DNA of 64,000 nt from Cristatella mucedo (taxonomy: Eukaryota; Bryozoa; Phylactolaemata; Cristatellidae): positions 9,067,001 through 9,131,000 of the forward strand of contig WPIO01000007.1 in the NCBI GenBank assembly GCA_009760855.2. The letters run 5' to 3'. Positions 27,176 through 40,827 of the stretch are shown here, in pieces. Positions within the stretch are counted from its first letter, which is position 1; each line of letters starts with the position of its first letter. The notes beneath the pieces are model-generated. The model was not told the DNA's origin. It did no database searches and saw only the letters and a program-made list of their open reading frames with translations. A program made the translations under genes and the position numbers.

Positions 27176-29011
27176 CGTTTTGCATTACATGCAGATCTTG
27201 CCCCCTGTATAAATATCTGGCGATTATAAAGTTATCTTGGGGTGGTATAGAGATGAATTATATTCAACATTTATATTTAGATACAAATCCCACATCCTCC
27301 TCTGGATTCAGTTGTACAGAAAGCGCCAGCCATGCGTCTGAAATGAATTGCAACGATAGAATAGGATAGAATAAAATAAAATAGAATTGCAACCACCCGA
27401 TTGCAATGGTACGTTGCTAAAAAAAGGACAAAAAGCAATCCGAAAGCCTTGGATGCTTTCCTAAGCTATTTTCAAGATGATAATTGGCCTTTTTCGAGAG
27501 GCTGTTCGCGATGTGAAAAAAGACTGCATATAGTTGGCGATGTGCAGTGTAAAGTAGCAGCTAGGCGCTATCGGACGTATACAGTCGGATTAAAGAGTCT
27601 AATTATCTCAAGACTATCAAAAACCTCTAGTTAGCATGTATGCCATCTACATACAGCATTCGAGGATTTGTTGTGGGTGGTCCTGTAAGAATACTTAAGA
27701 GTAATGGAAATTGCCAGTGCTTTTATTCATTAGTGCAGATGCAGGGATGTGAATATATCGCTTTGGCACCTTCGAAGCTCAAGTCATAGAATAGCTATTG
27801 CTTAGGGTTTGCCGTAGGAAGAATGTCAAGTAATGACCAAAATTTGTCTCACAATCAGACGTTTGATAAGGATACTTAAAAAAAAACTTGTTAGAAATAG
27901 GATCGGAAGTTCTGACGACTTCCACATAAAAGAAAAAAGACTGTGCAAATCATGTCTAACTAGGATGCAAACCGGAAGCAACATGTCTACAAATAACCAA
28001 TTTACTTGTGTCCCAATCATATGCGACTTGTATTTCAACTTACTGAACCTTGGTAGATCGAGGCACATGCGTGAAGCTTGTTGAGGTGCATTCTTGTTAT
28101 TTTTCTATAGCTTCATTTTCAGTGTAGCTTTGTACCTTGTTGTGTCCATAACTCAGATAATACTTTACATGTTAGAGTGAAATTTGAAATGCAAGTTCGT
28201 CTTTGCTTGCTTGACGTGATTATAGAAAACGTTCTGATTTCGATTGGATACATTTTGCTGTACACGTCCATGATTTGCAGAAGATAAAGCTCGAGGACAT
28301 TTGATGACGAGTTCAGTAAAATGTATGCAACAAAAATCAGATATTTTCAGAAACCAGAGAAGTCTACCTGTTCACAGGCACCACTTTCCTACGGCCTCGC
28401 CTGCCGTTAATGCACGTGTACACAAGTTCAACCTGTCTAGTGGTGCCAATGCTTTGGCTTTTTTGCACACACTGCTGCTATCGCTGTACTCATGTCAGCC
28501 ATAAATAGGAGCCACATCTGGTCAACCTGCTAATTGAGGTGCCGATCAGTAAGGAATAGATAGAATTCACAAAAAATAAGAAAATCGACAAAAAATCTCC
28601 TATACAGATCTTCTAAAATCTCAGCAAAATCATCGCGAGGTTTTGTACGCTGAGATGCACAAAAGCTGGCCCCATTGCTAAAGTTAGCACTTACATGACA
28701 AATCTGATTCCTTGGTCGTAAACCTTGTTTTTAAAAGGTCAATGCTTAGGCAATTTCGTCGCTAGTGAGATTCTGAGAGGCCTTGGCCCACTCTCATGGG
28801 ACCAACTCTGAACTGGAATACTGAAGGGGCACATTCAATCGAACATTTCGGCCATTTCTCAGAGAGAGATCTCAGAGCGCTGATGTCAACATGTAAGGGT
28901 AAACCGTGGACCTCTTTACAGTATTGCGTATCACAGAGATCTTTACTTGACAGATTTATTTTCCCAATTTATATCGTGCCTCTTAAAGTTAAACGAAAAG
29001 CTAAATGTTCG
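27176..29011. other. No gene recognised
   Basis: Moderately AT-rich intergenic DNA. ATAGAATAGAATA-type short repeats lie at 27357-27385. Open frames (for example 27401-27634, 28796-29107) show no motif. Confidence 0.4.
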
Positions 29012-29105
29012 CTAATCAGACAGCCTCATTTGTATAGCAGCAGAGAAACCTTAATGACTATCACCCCAATTGCACTGGGCAGTAAAAGATTGCCTGCTTC
29101 GATGT
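29012..29105 (-). repeat. tRNA-derived SINE, truncated
   Basis: Only the 3' body and the GGCTGTCTGATT-type tail are present on the minus strand. The tRNA-like head is missing. Confidence 0.6.
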
Positions 29106-29311
29106 AACCGCCAAGCAGAGTCCCGGCTTTTTTTTAGGCAGCTGGCGTTCAGCTCATCTGTACTGTGATCCATCCCTACCATACAGTACGTAGAACTCTG
29201 CCAACTCCCCTGAAGTAGTATGTTGTATTCTTATGTCATCTCGTATCGCATGTCTTCATTCGCACATGGATTAAAGAAAATTTTCTAAAATTAAATGACG
29301 ATAAAGCACTG

Positions 29312-29502
29312 TCGCCAACGATATTTAAGCAGAAGAATGAAACAGCTAATTTATTTGTTGATAGAGGACGGGGGGGGGGCACAAGGAGGCTGAAACCAGT
29401 ACAGCAGTTCAGTTAGATACGAAGGAGCCAAGCCGTGGCGGGCCTTGTGGGTCAGGGTAAGTACTTTACTCTGTATCCTTTTATTAACCGGAAGCCATCG
29501 AA
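29312..29502 (-). repeat. LINE family B fragment
   Basis: The minus strand encodes RWLPVNKRIQSKVLTLTHKA and then RHGLAPSYLTELLYWFQP, matching the LINE B ORF2 tail at 2.45 kb. A poly-G/C run at 29370-29379 interrupts it. Confidence 0.75.
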
Positions 29503-31105
29503 GCTTCTTCCTGTTGCCACCACCGTGGTCGGGTGCAGCAACAGCAGAAGCAGCAGATGCAGAGGCCACAGCAACAGTACCAGCCGAAGCCCCAAAGCCT
29601 TACTAAAACTATGCGGTGAAAGGCCCCAAGGCAGGCAGGCAAGGAATCAACAGCTACTACAGGAAGCTGCTGCTATCACACGTTACTATACTCGGTATTT
29701 CATTACCACTGGACAACTTCATTGGCAGAGTGCTGCCAGCCAAAGAACAAGGCACGACCACTCGTGATTTATCTTTACGTGACTGCACCCTTCTGCTTGC
29801 TCCCTGCTGCACATTTCACTAGTAGACCATTTGAGCAAGCGACTGGCGTCGACGAGCTGCCGTTAAAGGCCTTGCTCGGGGGCACACCAAACTGTGCAGC
29901 CACATCGTGTGGCCTGAAAAGTTCTGCGGTCAAACCGTCGGTTGGCAGACGTTGGTAGCCCTGTCTCATCGGATCTGCGTTGCCTGGCTGGCTGACTGGC
30001 TGTTGCTGGCATGCGGTTTTTGGCCTGCTACAAACAGGGTAGCTCAGGATGTGGACTGACTCGATGCTAATGTCTCGATCGAAAGCAGCATGCTGCATTC
30101 CTTGAATGTTTCTCCGGTGCCAAGCAGCTTGAACTATGTGCTGCTGCTTTAGAAAACCCTCCATGAGATGAGTGGGAAACCAAGCGCAGTTGCGGCATTC
30201 ATTCATAGATTTTTTCCAATTAAAACATTAAGCCGCTGACAGTTTCTTTTGCACGTGCAGTACCGCATCATGCACATGCCAAAGCAGAAAACCATTTTTC
30301 AGCCCCTCGATGCAAATGCACAGCCATGGCTACACCTCATCTCTGCACATGTGCATATGCCGTCCCCTCACTGCCGTAGCCTTTGCCGTGTCATGCATGT
30401 CACCTTAGGCAATGAAGCTGGCCATGCATACATTTATAATACACCTACGGATGTTGATACCGTCTCTCGAGACGTCGCTGAGCCCCTCAGAAAAATGAGT
30501 TCCTCGATGTGCTCCCACTTTCAGACGTACAGTTCCACTGTCTCGGCTTCACAGTGAGCCTCAGTCAATTGCTCTTGGTCATTACAGAATCCTCTTAAAT
30601 CACTCAGAGCCTTAGCTTGGCGTTATTCTGCACGACACGGTACAAGCCACATCGAACAGCATTCCTCTGCCAATCAGGAAGTGATTCTTAGATAAACAGC
30701 ATGTGGCTGCTACACACTGAGCACAATCGTGTTCAAGCGATAAGTGGTGAGTTTCTGTTTCTGCAGTGGCGTAACAACACATTGGGTCATTCTCACATTG
30801 GGAAAGCAGAGGCTGCCGAGATGCTTCAGCTACTAGGTTAGCTAGACAGCAAAGCAGTGGGGTAGTGCATGCAGTGGAGCCCAAGCAGCAGCTGGTCACT
30901 CCCTGCTGCACTATGGTGAGTCACGAAACCACCTCCCAGTCTCATCGATCATCTCACCGTCTACTTTATTGTATTTGTGGCCATTAGTCCTACAGCAGTG
31001 CCAACCTCGAGTCATCTAATTCCAAGCAAGTGGTTCTTTGCCAATCGGAATTAAGCAAGACAGCCAGCACCATCCCATGTCAACTCACAACTGGTTTGCA
31101 ACAGT
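29503..31105. other. No gene recognised
   Basis: GC-moderate intergenic sequence rich in CAG/CTG-like words. Open frames on both strands lack motifs. Confidence 0.4.
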
Positions 31106-32354
31106 CCGCTCTACAATAATAATAATAATAATAATAATGCACTTGATAAAGCGCCCTCGGAGAACTCAATCTCTTTCTAGGCGCTTTACGTTAGCTGCAA
31201 AGGAAAATGCAATTGAATGGTGAGTAATATCATGCTTGATAAACAACACGAATAACATGGTTAGGGGTGACATGCATAGGGTCAGCATGCGAATGTGGTT
31301 AGTAGCAGCATGCACAGTGTCAGCACGCACAAGCACACGAAGGACGAATCACAGAGACCCACTAAATGCTGTCCTAAATAGGTGTGTTTTTAAGTTCTTT
31401 ATAAATGTAGTCAAGTCAGGGGATGTTCTGACGCAAGTCGGGAGGCAGTTCCAGGCTTTGGGAGCATGCAAACCAAATGCACGGTCTCCAAAGGATTTGA
31501 GGTTTGTACGAGGTATTGGTAGACTGTTGGATTCCGAAAAGCGAGTGGTGCGATGCTTGGCCTGGTGGGGGAGTAGATCTGAGAGATTGGCTGGGGCCAA
31601 AGAATGAAGTGACCTAAAAGTGAGCAACAAAACCTTGAAGTCGATCCATTGCTTGACTGGTAGCCAGTGCAGGTCGGCAAGAAGTGGTGTGATGTGGCAC
31701 CTGAGACGCTCACGACAGACAAGCCTAGCTGCAGAGTTTTGCTGTAAGCACCTGATTGCACAGATCGGTAGACCAGCAAGCAGTGAGTTACAGAAGTAAA
31801 GACGGGGTGTCACAAATGCATGGACCAACTTAGACGTGGTATCCTTATCTAAACAATCCCGAATTGTAGCAATGTTATGTAGCTAAAAGTAGGCAGACTT
31901 GACTGTGGAGCTGATGTGATCGTCTAACGAGAGGTCACTTTGGAACATGACACCTAGATTTCGAGCTGATTCAACAGGAGATATGCTGGCAGAGCCAATT
32001 TTGAGCGTCAGCCTTTCCAATTTCTGAATCACACTGGGTTTGCCCATAACTAGTAAGTTAGTTTTATCATCGTTTAGTTTTAGAAAATTTGCTGCCATCC
32101 ATGTTTGGATGTCATCAATACATGCAGCAAGTGAGTTGAGAAATTTGAGGTACTCGAAGGCTGGGATGGATCAAAGTAAAGGTACAACTGAGTGTCATCA
32201 GCATAGAAGTGAAAGCGTAGATTGTGCTTGGCAGCCACATCAGCAAGAGGGAGAGTATAAGCCGTGAAAAGAACCGGACCTAGCACGGAGCCCTGAGGTA
32301 CCCCATATTTCAGAGGTACCTCGGATGATCTTTGTCCATTCACGTCAATACTCG
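31106..32354 (-). repeat. LINE family A, RT and C-terminal part
   Basis: A minus-strand copy of about 1.25 kb. The (AAT)n tail at 31107-31137 and the 3' stem-loop are followed by the ORF2 C-terminus (AWNCLPTCVRTSPDLT), LVCRERLRCHITPLLADLHW and an RT block with [14 protein letters not shown] and [12 protein letters not shown]. It is truncated at about the SIDVNGQR block. Several frameshifts. Confidence 0.88.
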
Positions 32355-33221
32355 GGAGTAGTGGAGTAGTGTAGTGGAATGTAGTGCATCTATGAAGGAT
32401 GTGTTGCTTTCTCTGGGTTTGCTCCTGTTTGGTCAACTGCCTCTGAAGTCTGTCAGCAAGTAGTAGACTGCCTGGCTAGGTTCTCTCGTACCTTCGAGAC
32501 TCAGAACCTTTCCTGCCGCCAGCCACTGGTCCCCTGCCAATACCAGTCAAAGCTGATGTTTGCTTGCATCTCTAGTCCAAACGTTTGCTACTGTATAGTC
32601 TGGCAGCGCAGATTTTTCTTAGCCTGTAGACCAAGTTCGGTTGGGGATGGGAGTAGTGGATCTCCTCCAAGGTACGGGCCTATGGCTAGCCTGACCCTTG
32701 CTTGATATATGCTCCGGTTCTGTCTGATCTGTCAGCCACCTGCTGACATGTGCTGCTATGCTCTGCCTAGGCCCTGTCGAATTGCTGAAATCTGCCTCGG
32801 CCTTGCCTCTCGGTACTGATGGCCCAGAATACAGCCTGCCTTTGCCCGACTACACGGGACTGACTGCATGACTAGGAGCAGAAGTTGCATGTTGTCACAC
32901 TCGCCGGTCACGCCAGAGCTGATTGCAGAAGCGCCTGGGTTGGTCTGCATACCAAACCAAGCAACAGGATGTGCATGCCCACCCAGTGACAAGCCTAGTC
33001 AGGTCAGGCAGCTGCCACACACTCATGCTGATGCTGCTAGATGAATCCATGGGTCTGTCTTGCATTCAGCTTGGCAAGACTACCTTTGTTAGAACCGTCC
33101 TTTGCCCTTCCCCTCCAGCTATCAGCTACATAATGCAGTGATGGATTAGGGTTCACTTTTAGAGTGTTCGCCCAGCTCATTTTTAGAGACATGCAAAGTA
33201 GGTATGCAAGAAGGCGATCCT
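32355..33221. other. No gene recognised
   Basis: Intergenic sequence with no family or motif that I could identify. Confidence 0.4.
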
Positions 33222-33628
33222 GCTGCCGACTGTGGCACATCTTTTCCAGCCACCATGAGCTGCTACTTCCATGCGATGCACTTCCTCAACTGTCCTCCTG
33301 ACTCAGCTATCTTTTGGACTTTCTCTTTGCTGCCTGAGATCAAGTCTGTTAGCTATCGCGCTTACTGAAAGCTGCTTAGTCTCTGAGTGTGCTATATGAA
33401 ACTCTCCTGCAGCCGTGATGGCACACTTGGTAAGGCGGTCGCTTTCATGACCTCGGTCCCGAGGTCGTGGGTTCGATTCCTGCGGTGGGCGATCCTTTAT
33501 CGCCACTGCAAGCGGTGGTGATAGCCGTAAAGGCTCTTCTGTCGCTGTACAAAAAAGGCTGTTTAATCAGCTAGGATAATGACCACGTAGCCTTCGTGCT
33601 TTTTGTGGAGTTACAGACAGCGAAGCAT
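33222..33628 (+). repeat. LINE family B 3' end split by a SINE
   Basis: The + strand 3' part (33222-33411, up to gaaactctcctgc) and the 3' terminus (33578-33628, tttttgtggagttacag) are separated by a full SINE-A copy. The order of events is therefore LINE B first, SINE-A later. Confidence 0.75.
33412..33577 (+). repeat. tRNA-derived SINE, family SINE-A, best-preserved copy
   Basis: The head GCCGTGATGGCACACTTGGT contains an A-box-like TGGCACACTTGG. The B box is GGGTTCGATTCCTGCGG. A body follows (GGCGATCCTTTATCGCC, AAAGGCTCTTCTGTCGC) and the 3' end is GGCTGTTTAATCAGCTAG. The head folds like a tRNA arm, with GACCTCGGTCCCGAGGTC forming a near-perfect anticodon-type stem. It is transcribed by RNA polymerase III in such families. 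Confidence 0.85.
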
Positions 33629-34673
33629 GGCTCTGCCAGCAATACTGATTCTGATCAGTCTGGCTTCCGACGAAGCTGATGCAACACAAGCCGCTTTGTC
33701 GCAGATAAGGGAAGAAGTCGAGTAGCCCCCCCCCCCCTTGTGGTGTCGCATAGCACAGATAAAGTCACAGATCAGAAATCAGTAAGCTTCGAAAGGCAAG
33801 TATCTGCATTTAGCCGGGTGAGTACCATACATGTGCCACGGCTTGCACATGAATCGAGCCCAAGCTGCTTCCATTGCGCCTTCTTTCACCGAAAGAAAGA
33901 AGTGCAAGTGCAAGAGCCGGTGAGCCTATGAGAACTAGGGGCTGCTTGCAGAGAGATAGAAAGCTGCTGCCAATACGGGCACAGAAAGGCTCGCTGATGT
34001 CTGGAGCTTTGGATCTGCTGCAAGAAGTGGTTGTGTGGCAGATCGCTAGGACCAGCATGCATGGCAGGCTGCCTTCAAAGACTAGGGCCGGCCACTTCGA
34101 TAGGGATGCAGCCGATGAGGAGCCGTTGGGGTTGGCAAATTGCACAAAGCATGCCTGAACGAGTCATGAATGCACATGCTAAGAAGTTTCACACTTATTG
34201 TTCGACACAGGCCAATCAGCGAGTAGGCCTTATGCAGTAGTCATAACCAAAATTTCCCACTGACGATATTACCCTCGAAGGAGTAGTGTGAAGTAAGTTA
34301 AAACCCCTAAACTCATTCAGTGAGTTTAGAAGCGCCAGAGCATCAGCTTAGCAGCACCGAACTCGCTGTCACTCGTCGGCTAAGAAAAATTCTACGACGT
34401 ATCACCAGTAAGCCATTAAACTAAGTCCTAAAAAAAGATTGGCCTGAAACAAGACATGCCCAAGAAGCTGGGGCAAACAGATCGCATGGCAACCATGAGC
34501 TTCAGCAAGGACGAACCTGCTAAACATACTCTAGAGCACGAAAAAACTTTTTAATGCAAACACTTAGCTGATAGTTCTCTCGTTGAGGTGAGCACGTGCT
34601 TGCTACTTTTTTTAGCAACTAAACTGAGTCACCAGAAATTTGAGGGATTATGAAACGTCCAGGGTCAACACCC
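33629..34673. other. No gene recognised
   Basis: Intergenic, with a C13 run at about 33727-33739. No motif. Confidence 0.4.
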
Positions 34674-34836
34674 TGGGTCTTAGCCCAAGAGGTAAGTTGC
34701 TTGCTCTTCACGACCTACGTAGGTCGTGGGTTCGAGTCAGGCAGGGGCGATTCTGTATCGCCTGTTGCAAGCCACGGTGATAGCCGGCTTAAAGACTCTT
34801 CTGCTGCTACATAAATGAGACTGTTAAATCAGACAA
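34674..34836 (+). repeat. tRNA-derived SINE, family SINE-B
   Basis: The head GGGTCTTAGCCCAAGAGGTA and B box GGGTTCGAGTCAGGCAGGGG are followed by GCGATTC, the body and the CTGTTAAATCAGACA tail. SINE-B differs from SINE-A mainly in the tRNA-like head. Confidence 0.8.
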
Positions 34837-36480
<1,644 letters not shown>

Positions 36481-36685
36481 TGAAGACCGGCTGCTGGCCT
36501 TTACATTATTCTTGCGAAGTGCCACACCGAACAGCTGTGCAACTGTAGATGAGTACATCAAAAATAAAGTGTGAGTATCAGAAGGTTTGAGCAGAGACGA
36601 ATCGATAATACAGCCTGAGAGTCTTTTCATATTCAAGTACTCTCACGGGCTGCTGGTTTGTGCATCCAGTAAAGTAAAAGTAAAG

Positions 36686-36846
36686 TAACAGCTGATTTAA
36701 CAGCCTCATTTATATAGCAGCAGAAAAGTTTTAGCGACAGCAACCCAGATTGCAATGTGCGATACAAGATTGCCAGCTGCAGCACTCAAACTCACGATGT
36801 GGTTCATGAAGTTTAAGCACCTTACCCCTAGGCTTAGACCCAAGGA
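36686..36846 (-). repeat. tRNA-derived SINE, family SINE-B, diverged
   Basis: On the minus strand the head is TGGGTCTAAGCCTAGGGGTA, the B box is decayed, and the tail is GGCTGTTAAATCAGCTG. A partial second copy follows at about 36898-36955. Confidence 0.7.
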
Positions 36847-36957
36847 TAGTGAGCCTGCATGCTGCAAAAGCCGCACCCACGATTAGAGTAAAGTAAAGGC
36901 TTGCTGCTTTAACAGCTTTGCCTATAAAGTAGAAAAACTAGCCATAATGGTAATCTG

Positions 36958-37083
36958 CTAGTTTGGCCCATTGGTGATGTGCTGGCCCGACCAAGGTCTG
37001 GGTGAGGTCATGGTTCGAGCCCGTGGCGTATGTGCTGCGCTTGAATAGAGATTAAGTTCTCTTAGGGCGTTATAAAAATGAAT
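36958..37083 (+). repeat. tRNA-derived SINE, family SINE-C
   Basis: The head is GTTTGGCCCATTGGTGATGT, the B box ATGGTTCGAGCCCGTGGC, and the 3' end GAATAGAGATTAAGTTCTCT with TAGGGCGTTATAAAAATGAA. The 3' end is LINE A-like. Confidence 0.75.
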
Positions 37084-37726
37084 CTATGTAATTATATAAT
37101 CTCTCCTGTCTGCACTCCACGACCTGGGCTGTGAAGTGCAATCACCTTACCCCAAGGTTAAGACTCAGAGGCATGAGGTGTGGTGCTGCATTGCAGCATC
37201 AGCTAACGTCATACTAACTGCTGATCAGATGCTAAAGCCCATTGCTGCTAGACATTTCATCAATCACCCCAAAAAGTATCCTGTTCAGGCCTTGCTTGAG
37301 CTCATTGCAAAATTAAGCAGCTCTAAGAGTCACAGCTGTTTTTAGGGCCGGTGTCGAGCTCGGAGCTTTTCGCCATGTTTAAGCACAAGCACCTTCAGAT
37401 AGTAAGCCGAGTGCAAGGTCAATTGCTAAGATACATTATGCTGCCTAAGCCTTGACGGTTGGCCACAGCCTCCTTCCTAGTGCATGTTCACACCCAGCGG
37501 CTTCAAGGCTTGTTCTGCCACTCATGGCCTTCATTGACTCCGGGCCTGTGTTTTGAATGGGTGTATAGTGGATAGGCAGTCGGCTGCATTAATGAGCGAG
37601 CTGCCTGCTTGTTGTATTGTTTCGATGGTAAAAAACTGGAACTCAAGTGGCTTGGACCACCGGAAGTCATGTGACTGTCATGAACTGCTGACAGTAGAAG
37701 GAATCAGGCAGACTGACGAGTGTAAT

Positions 37727-37728
<2 letters not shown>
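37084..37728. other. No gene recognised
   Basis: Intergenic, no motif. Confidence 0.4.
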
Positions 37729-37788
<60 letters not shown>

Positions 37789-38025
37789 CTGGAGAAACCT
37801 GGAAGGAGAGAGGGAGAGAGAGAGAAAAAGGGAGTGAGAGAGCAAGTAAGGGGAGAGATGGAGGGAAAAAGAAGAGGACCGGGAGAGGAGAGTGGGGGAG
37901 AGAAAGTAAGAAAGGTAAAATGAGACAGTGAGAGACAGCAAAAGAAAAACAAAGAGAGACAAAGAGAGAGAGAGAGAGGGAGCTGGTGAGAGACAAGAGA
38001 AAGGGAGAGAGAGACAGATAAGTAT
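37729..38025. repeat. (GA)n tract and purine-rich flank
   Basis: A pure GA run at about 37730-37775, then an impure purine-rich stretch to about 38025. The long Arg/Glu and Ser/Leu open frames here are artefacts of the repeat. Confidence 0.9.
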
Positions 38026-38396
38026 TAGTAAACAAATGCTAGATAGTTTCAGTGCAACATTGCAACCGTGGAACCTTTACTGCAAAAGACTGTGCAGTCA
38101 AAAACCTACAAAGCTAGCCCTTGTTATTCGCTTTCCTGCTTCTATGAACTCTTGGTCGTAAGTCGCCGGCTTTGCCAATGAAAGCTGTTTACCTAGGAGA
38201 GCCGTTACAAACTTGAGTGCTTAGCTATTCACTTAAAAGATGAGTGGTCCATGCACTTTATCACTTACCTGATAGGGCTCATGCAGGGGACTCTAGCCTG
38301 ATAAAAACCACTCGTCTGGCTGAGCTGTGACCAAACATTGCAATATAGTGCTCTGAGATGGCAATCATGCCCCATGCTGCCTCTCAGGCCAGTGGT

Positions 38397-38552
38397 CGCT
38401 CTGGTTTGGCCCAGTAGTTAAGGCCCTGACCAAGGTCACGGTGAATGTATATGACGACCGAAGTCGTGGGCTCGAGCCCCGTGGTACACCTGGAGCTGAA
38501 TAGAGATGTGAATAGAGATTAAGTTCTCTTGGGAGCACTATAAAAATGAATG
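38397..38552 (+). repeat. tRNA-derived SINE, family SINE-C
   Basis: The head is CTGGTTTGGCCCAGTAGTTA, the B box GTGGGCTCGAGCCCCGTGG, and the 3' end AATAGAGATTAAGTTCTCTT with GGGAGCACTATAAAAATGAA. Confidence 0.78.
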
Positions 38553-39917
38553 AGATTCTATTGTATCTTAGCAGTGGCTGCAGTGGGCAGCTACTGCAGC
38601 CAGCTAGGCATCTGGCTGGGATCAGTAATTTTCCAGGCTCAGTCGTTTGTTCTTGCACTATTAAAGGATGGTCTGCCGAGATGGTCGCGGCTAGCTTAAA
38701 GAAATCTGCAGCTTGCACGAACCTGACTGCATTCATAAGAAGATAATGACAGTTAAGCTTATTGCTGTCAAGAATGCAACGGATGGTGAAAGGCTGTCTT
38801 CCTCTGTGACAGACGAGTTGCAGCACGTGCATTGCATGTGCTGCTCGGTCGTGCCGTTGTGCATGTCTATACGACTGGCCACGGAGGTGCCTGTGACCCT
38901 TTCCAATAGTCTAAGCTGCTGAGGATCGGTAGTGCCCCAAACGTCGAACGTCGATCGTGACATCTTGGTTTTCTTTCGATACCTAATCAACCATGTTCTG
39001 CACACTCAATCAGGGGACGAAGCAGCAATCGTTATTAGTGACCAGTTTCAGCTTGGATCATCAGCCAGGCCCACCCTGTCCCCAGCTTTCGACCGGCATT
39101 AGAGTGACAAATCAACCGGATTAGGCAATTGACAGGCCAGACAGGATACTCCAGAACTCGGATCCGGGGTCGGTGGAGCTGGTTGGAGCACCACAGGTGG
39201 CCGAGGACGCTGGTCACCAATCGACCTGTTTGCTCGGGATTCTGGAGGCTGCCTGAACCTCCTGGCAGGGCAAAAAGAGCTTGCTGGTGAGGTGAACGTC
39301 CGGTGAATGCCGAAGTTGGTGTCCACAGCCTCTGTCTTGCTGAGTGCACAACCACAGCCAAATAGCAGCAAGCCGTGTAGTAGGACACTCCTGCAAGCAC
39401 AAAAGATGCCAACTGCCTGTCGGTCTTTTCTATCTAGTCCTCCCTCCCTTTCTTTCTAGCTCTCTCCTGCTCTCTCTCTCCCCCTCTCACTCTCCCTTCT
39501 CCCGATTTCTGTCTATCACGCACCAAGCATAGGAGGCTGGCTATAACACTAGCTAACAAGTTTCCATTAATTTTTTTACTATGGATATGCAGTGTGTTTC
39601 CTTAATTCCTTATGATTCCTTATTATTAATTCCTAATGCAAAGTAAATAGAAATAGCTAGTGTTCAACTAAAGATTTTCTTCTGGGGTCAGGACAATGAT
39701 ATTTCGAAATTGTTTAACTGCTAGACATCATTCCCATGTCACTTTTCCATAGATAGCACACACATTTAGCATTCGTTGTGCAACTGAGAGAATTAGTGAG
39801 GGATCGGTAGACATGATTCTATAGAGTGATATCCCTAAAAGTGTAACAGTACAGGGGCCTTCAACAACAATTTTTAGTTTATGTTATTGCAGACTGATAG
39901 AACAGAGAGTAGCCATC

Positions 39918-39918
<1 letters not shown>
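38553..39918. other. No gene recognised
   Basis: Intergenic. Short CT-rich stretches lie at about 39440-39500. No coding evidence. Confidence 0.4.
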
Positions 39919-39948
<30 letters not shown>

Positions 39949-40827
39949 TTGCACTTGATAAAGCGCCCTCAGAGAACTTAATCTCTTTCTAGGCGCTTTA
40001 CATTTGCTGCAAAGTGATACGCAATAGAATAGTAAGTAAAATCATGCTTGAAAAACAAACAAAATGAATAACATGGTTAGGGGTTACATGCACTGGGTCA
40101 GCATGCAAATGTGGTTAGTGGCAGCATGAACAGTGTCAGCAAGCATAAGCACATCGAGGACGAATCACAAGGACCCACTAAATGCTGTCCTAAATAGGTA
40201 TGTTTTTAAGTTCCTTTTAAATGTGGTCAGGTCAGGGGATGTTCTGATGCAGGTCGGGAGGGAGTTCCAGGCTGTGGGAGCATACGAGCTAAATGCACGG
40301 TCTCCAAAGGATTTAAGGTTTGTACGAGGTATTTCTAGACTGTTGGATTCCGAAAAGCGAGTGGTACGATGCTTTGCCTGATGGGGTAGTATATCTGAAA
40401 GATAGGCTGGAGCCATAGCATGAAGAGACCTAAAAGTGAGCGACAAAACCTTGAAGTCAATCCGTTGCTTGACTGGTAGCCAGTGCAGGTCGGCGAGAAG
40501 TGGAGTAATGTGGCAACTGCGATGCTCACGACAGACAAGCCTAGCTGCAGAGTTTTGCACCAGCTGCAATCGCCTGATCGCACATGCTGGTAGGCCAGTA
40601 AGCAGTGAGTTGCAGAAGTCGAGACGAGATGTCACGAATGCATGGACCAACTTGGACGTGGTATCCTTATCTAAACAAGCCCTAATTTTAGCAATGTTAT
40701 GAAGCTGAAAATAGGCTGATTTGACTGTGGAGCTGATGTGGTCGTCTAACGAGAGGTCGCTTTGGAATATGACACCTAGATTTTGAGCTGATGCAACTGG
40801 AGATATGCTGGCAGAGCCAATTTTGAA
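39919..40827 (-). repeat. LINE family A, C-terminal part, well preserved
   Basis: The minus strand keeps one open frame of about 220 residues: KIGSASISPVASAQNLGVIF, STVKSAYFQLHNIAKIRACL, CHITPLLADLHWLPVKQRID and AWNSLPTCIRTSPDLTTFKR, ending at a stop near 40165. The 3' UTR stem-loop and an (AAT)n tail follow. It is the least damaged C-terminal region of this family in the window and very close to the copy in the Maverick polymerase, so both are probably young. Confidence 0.9.

Noticed and set aside
32355-32760. Possible continuation of LINE A upstream of 32354
   Set aside because: The + strand wording stops matching other copies after the SIDVNGQR block. The copy is simply 5'-truncated there.
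33412-33500. A genuine tRNA gene
   Set aside because: A- and B-box-like sequences and an anticodon-like stem are present, but the same head is repeated many times with a common non-tRNA body and tail, so it is a SINE.
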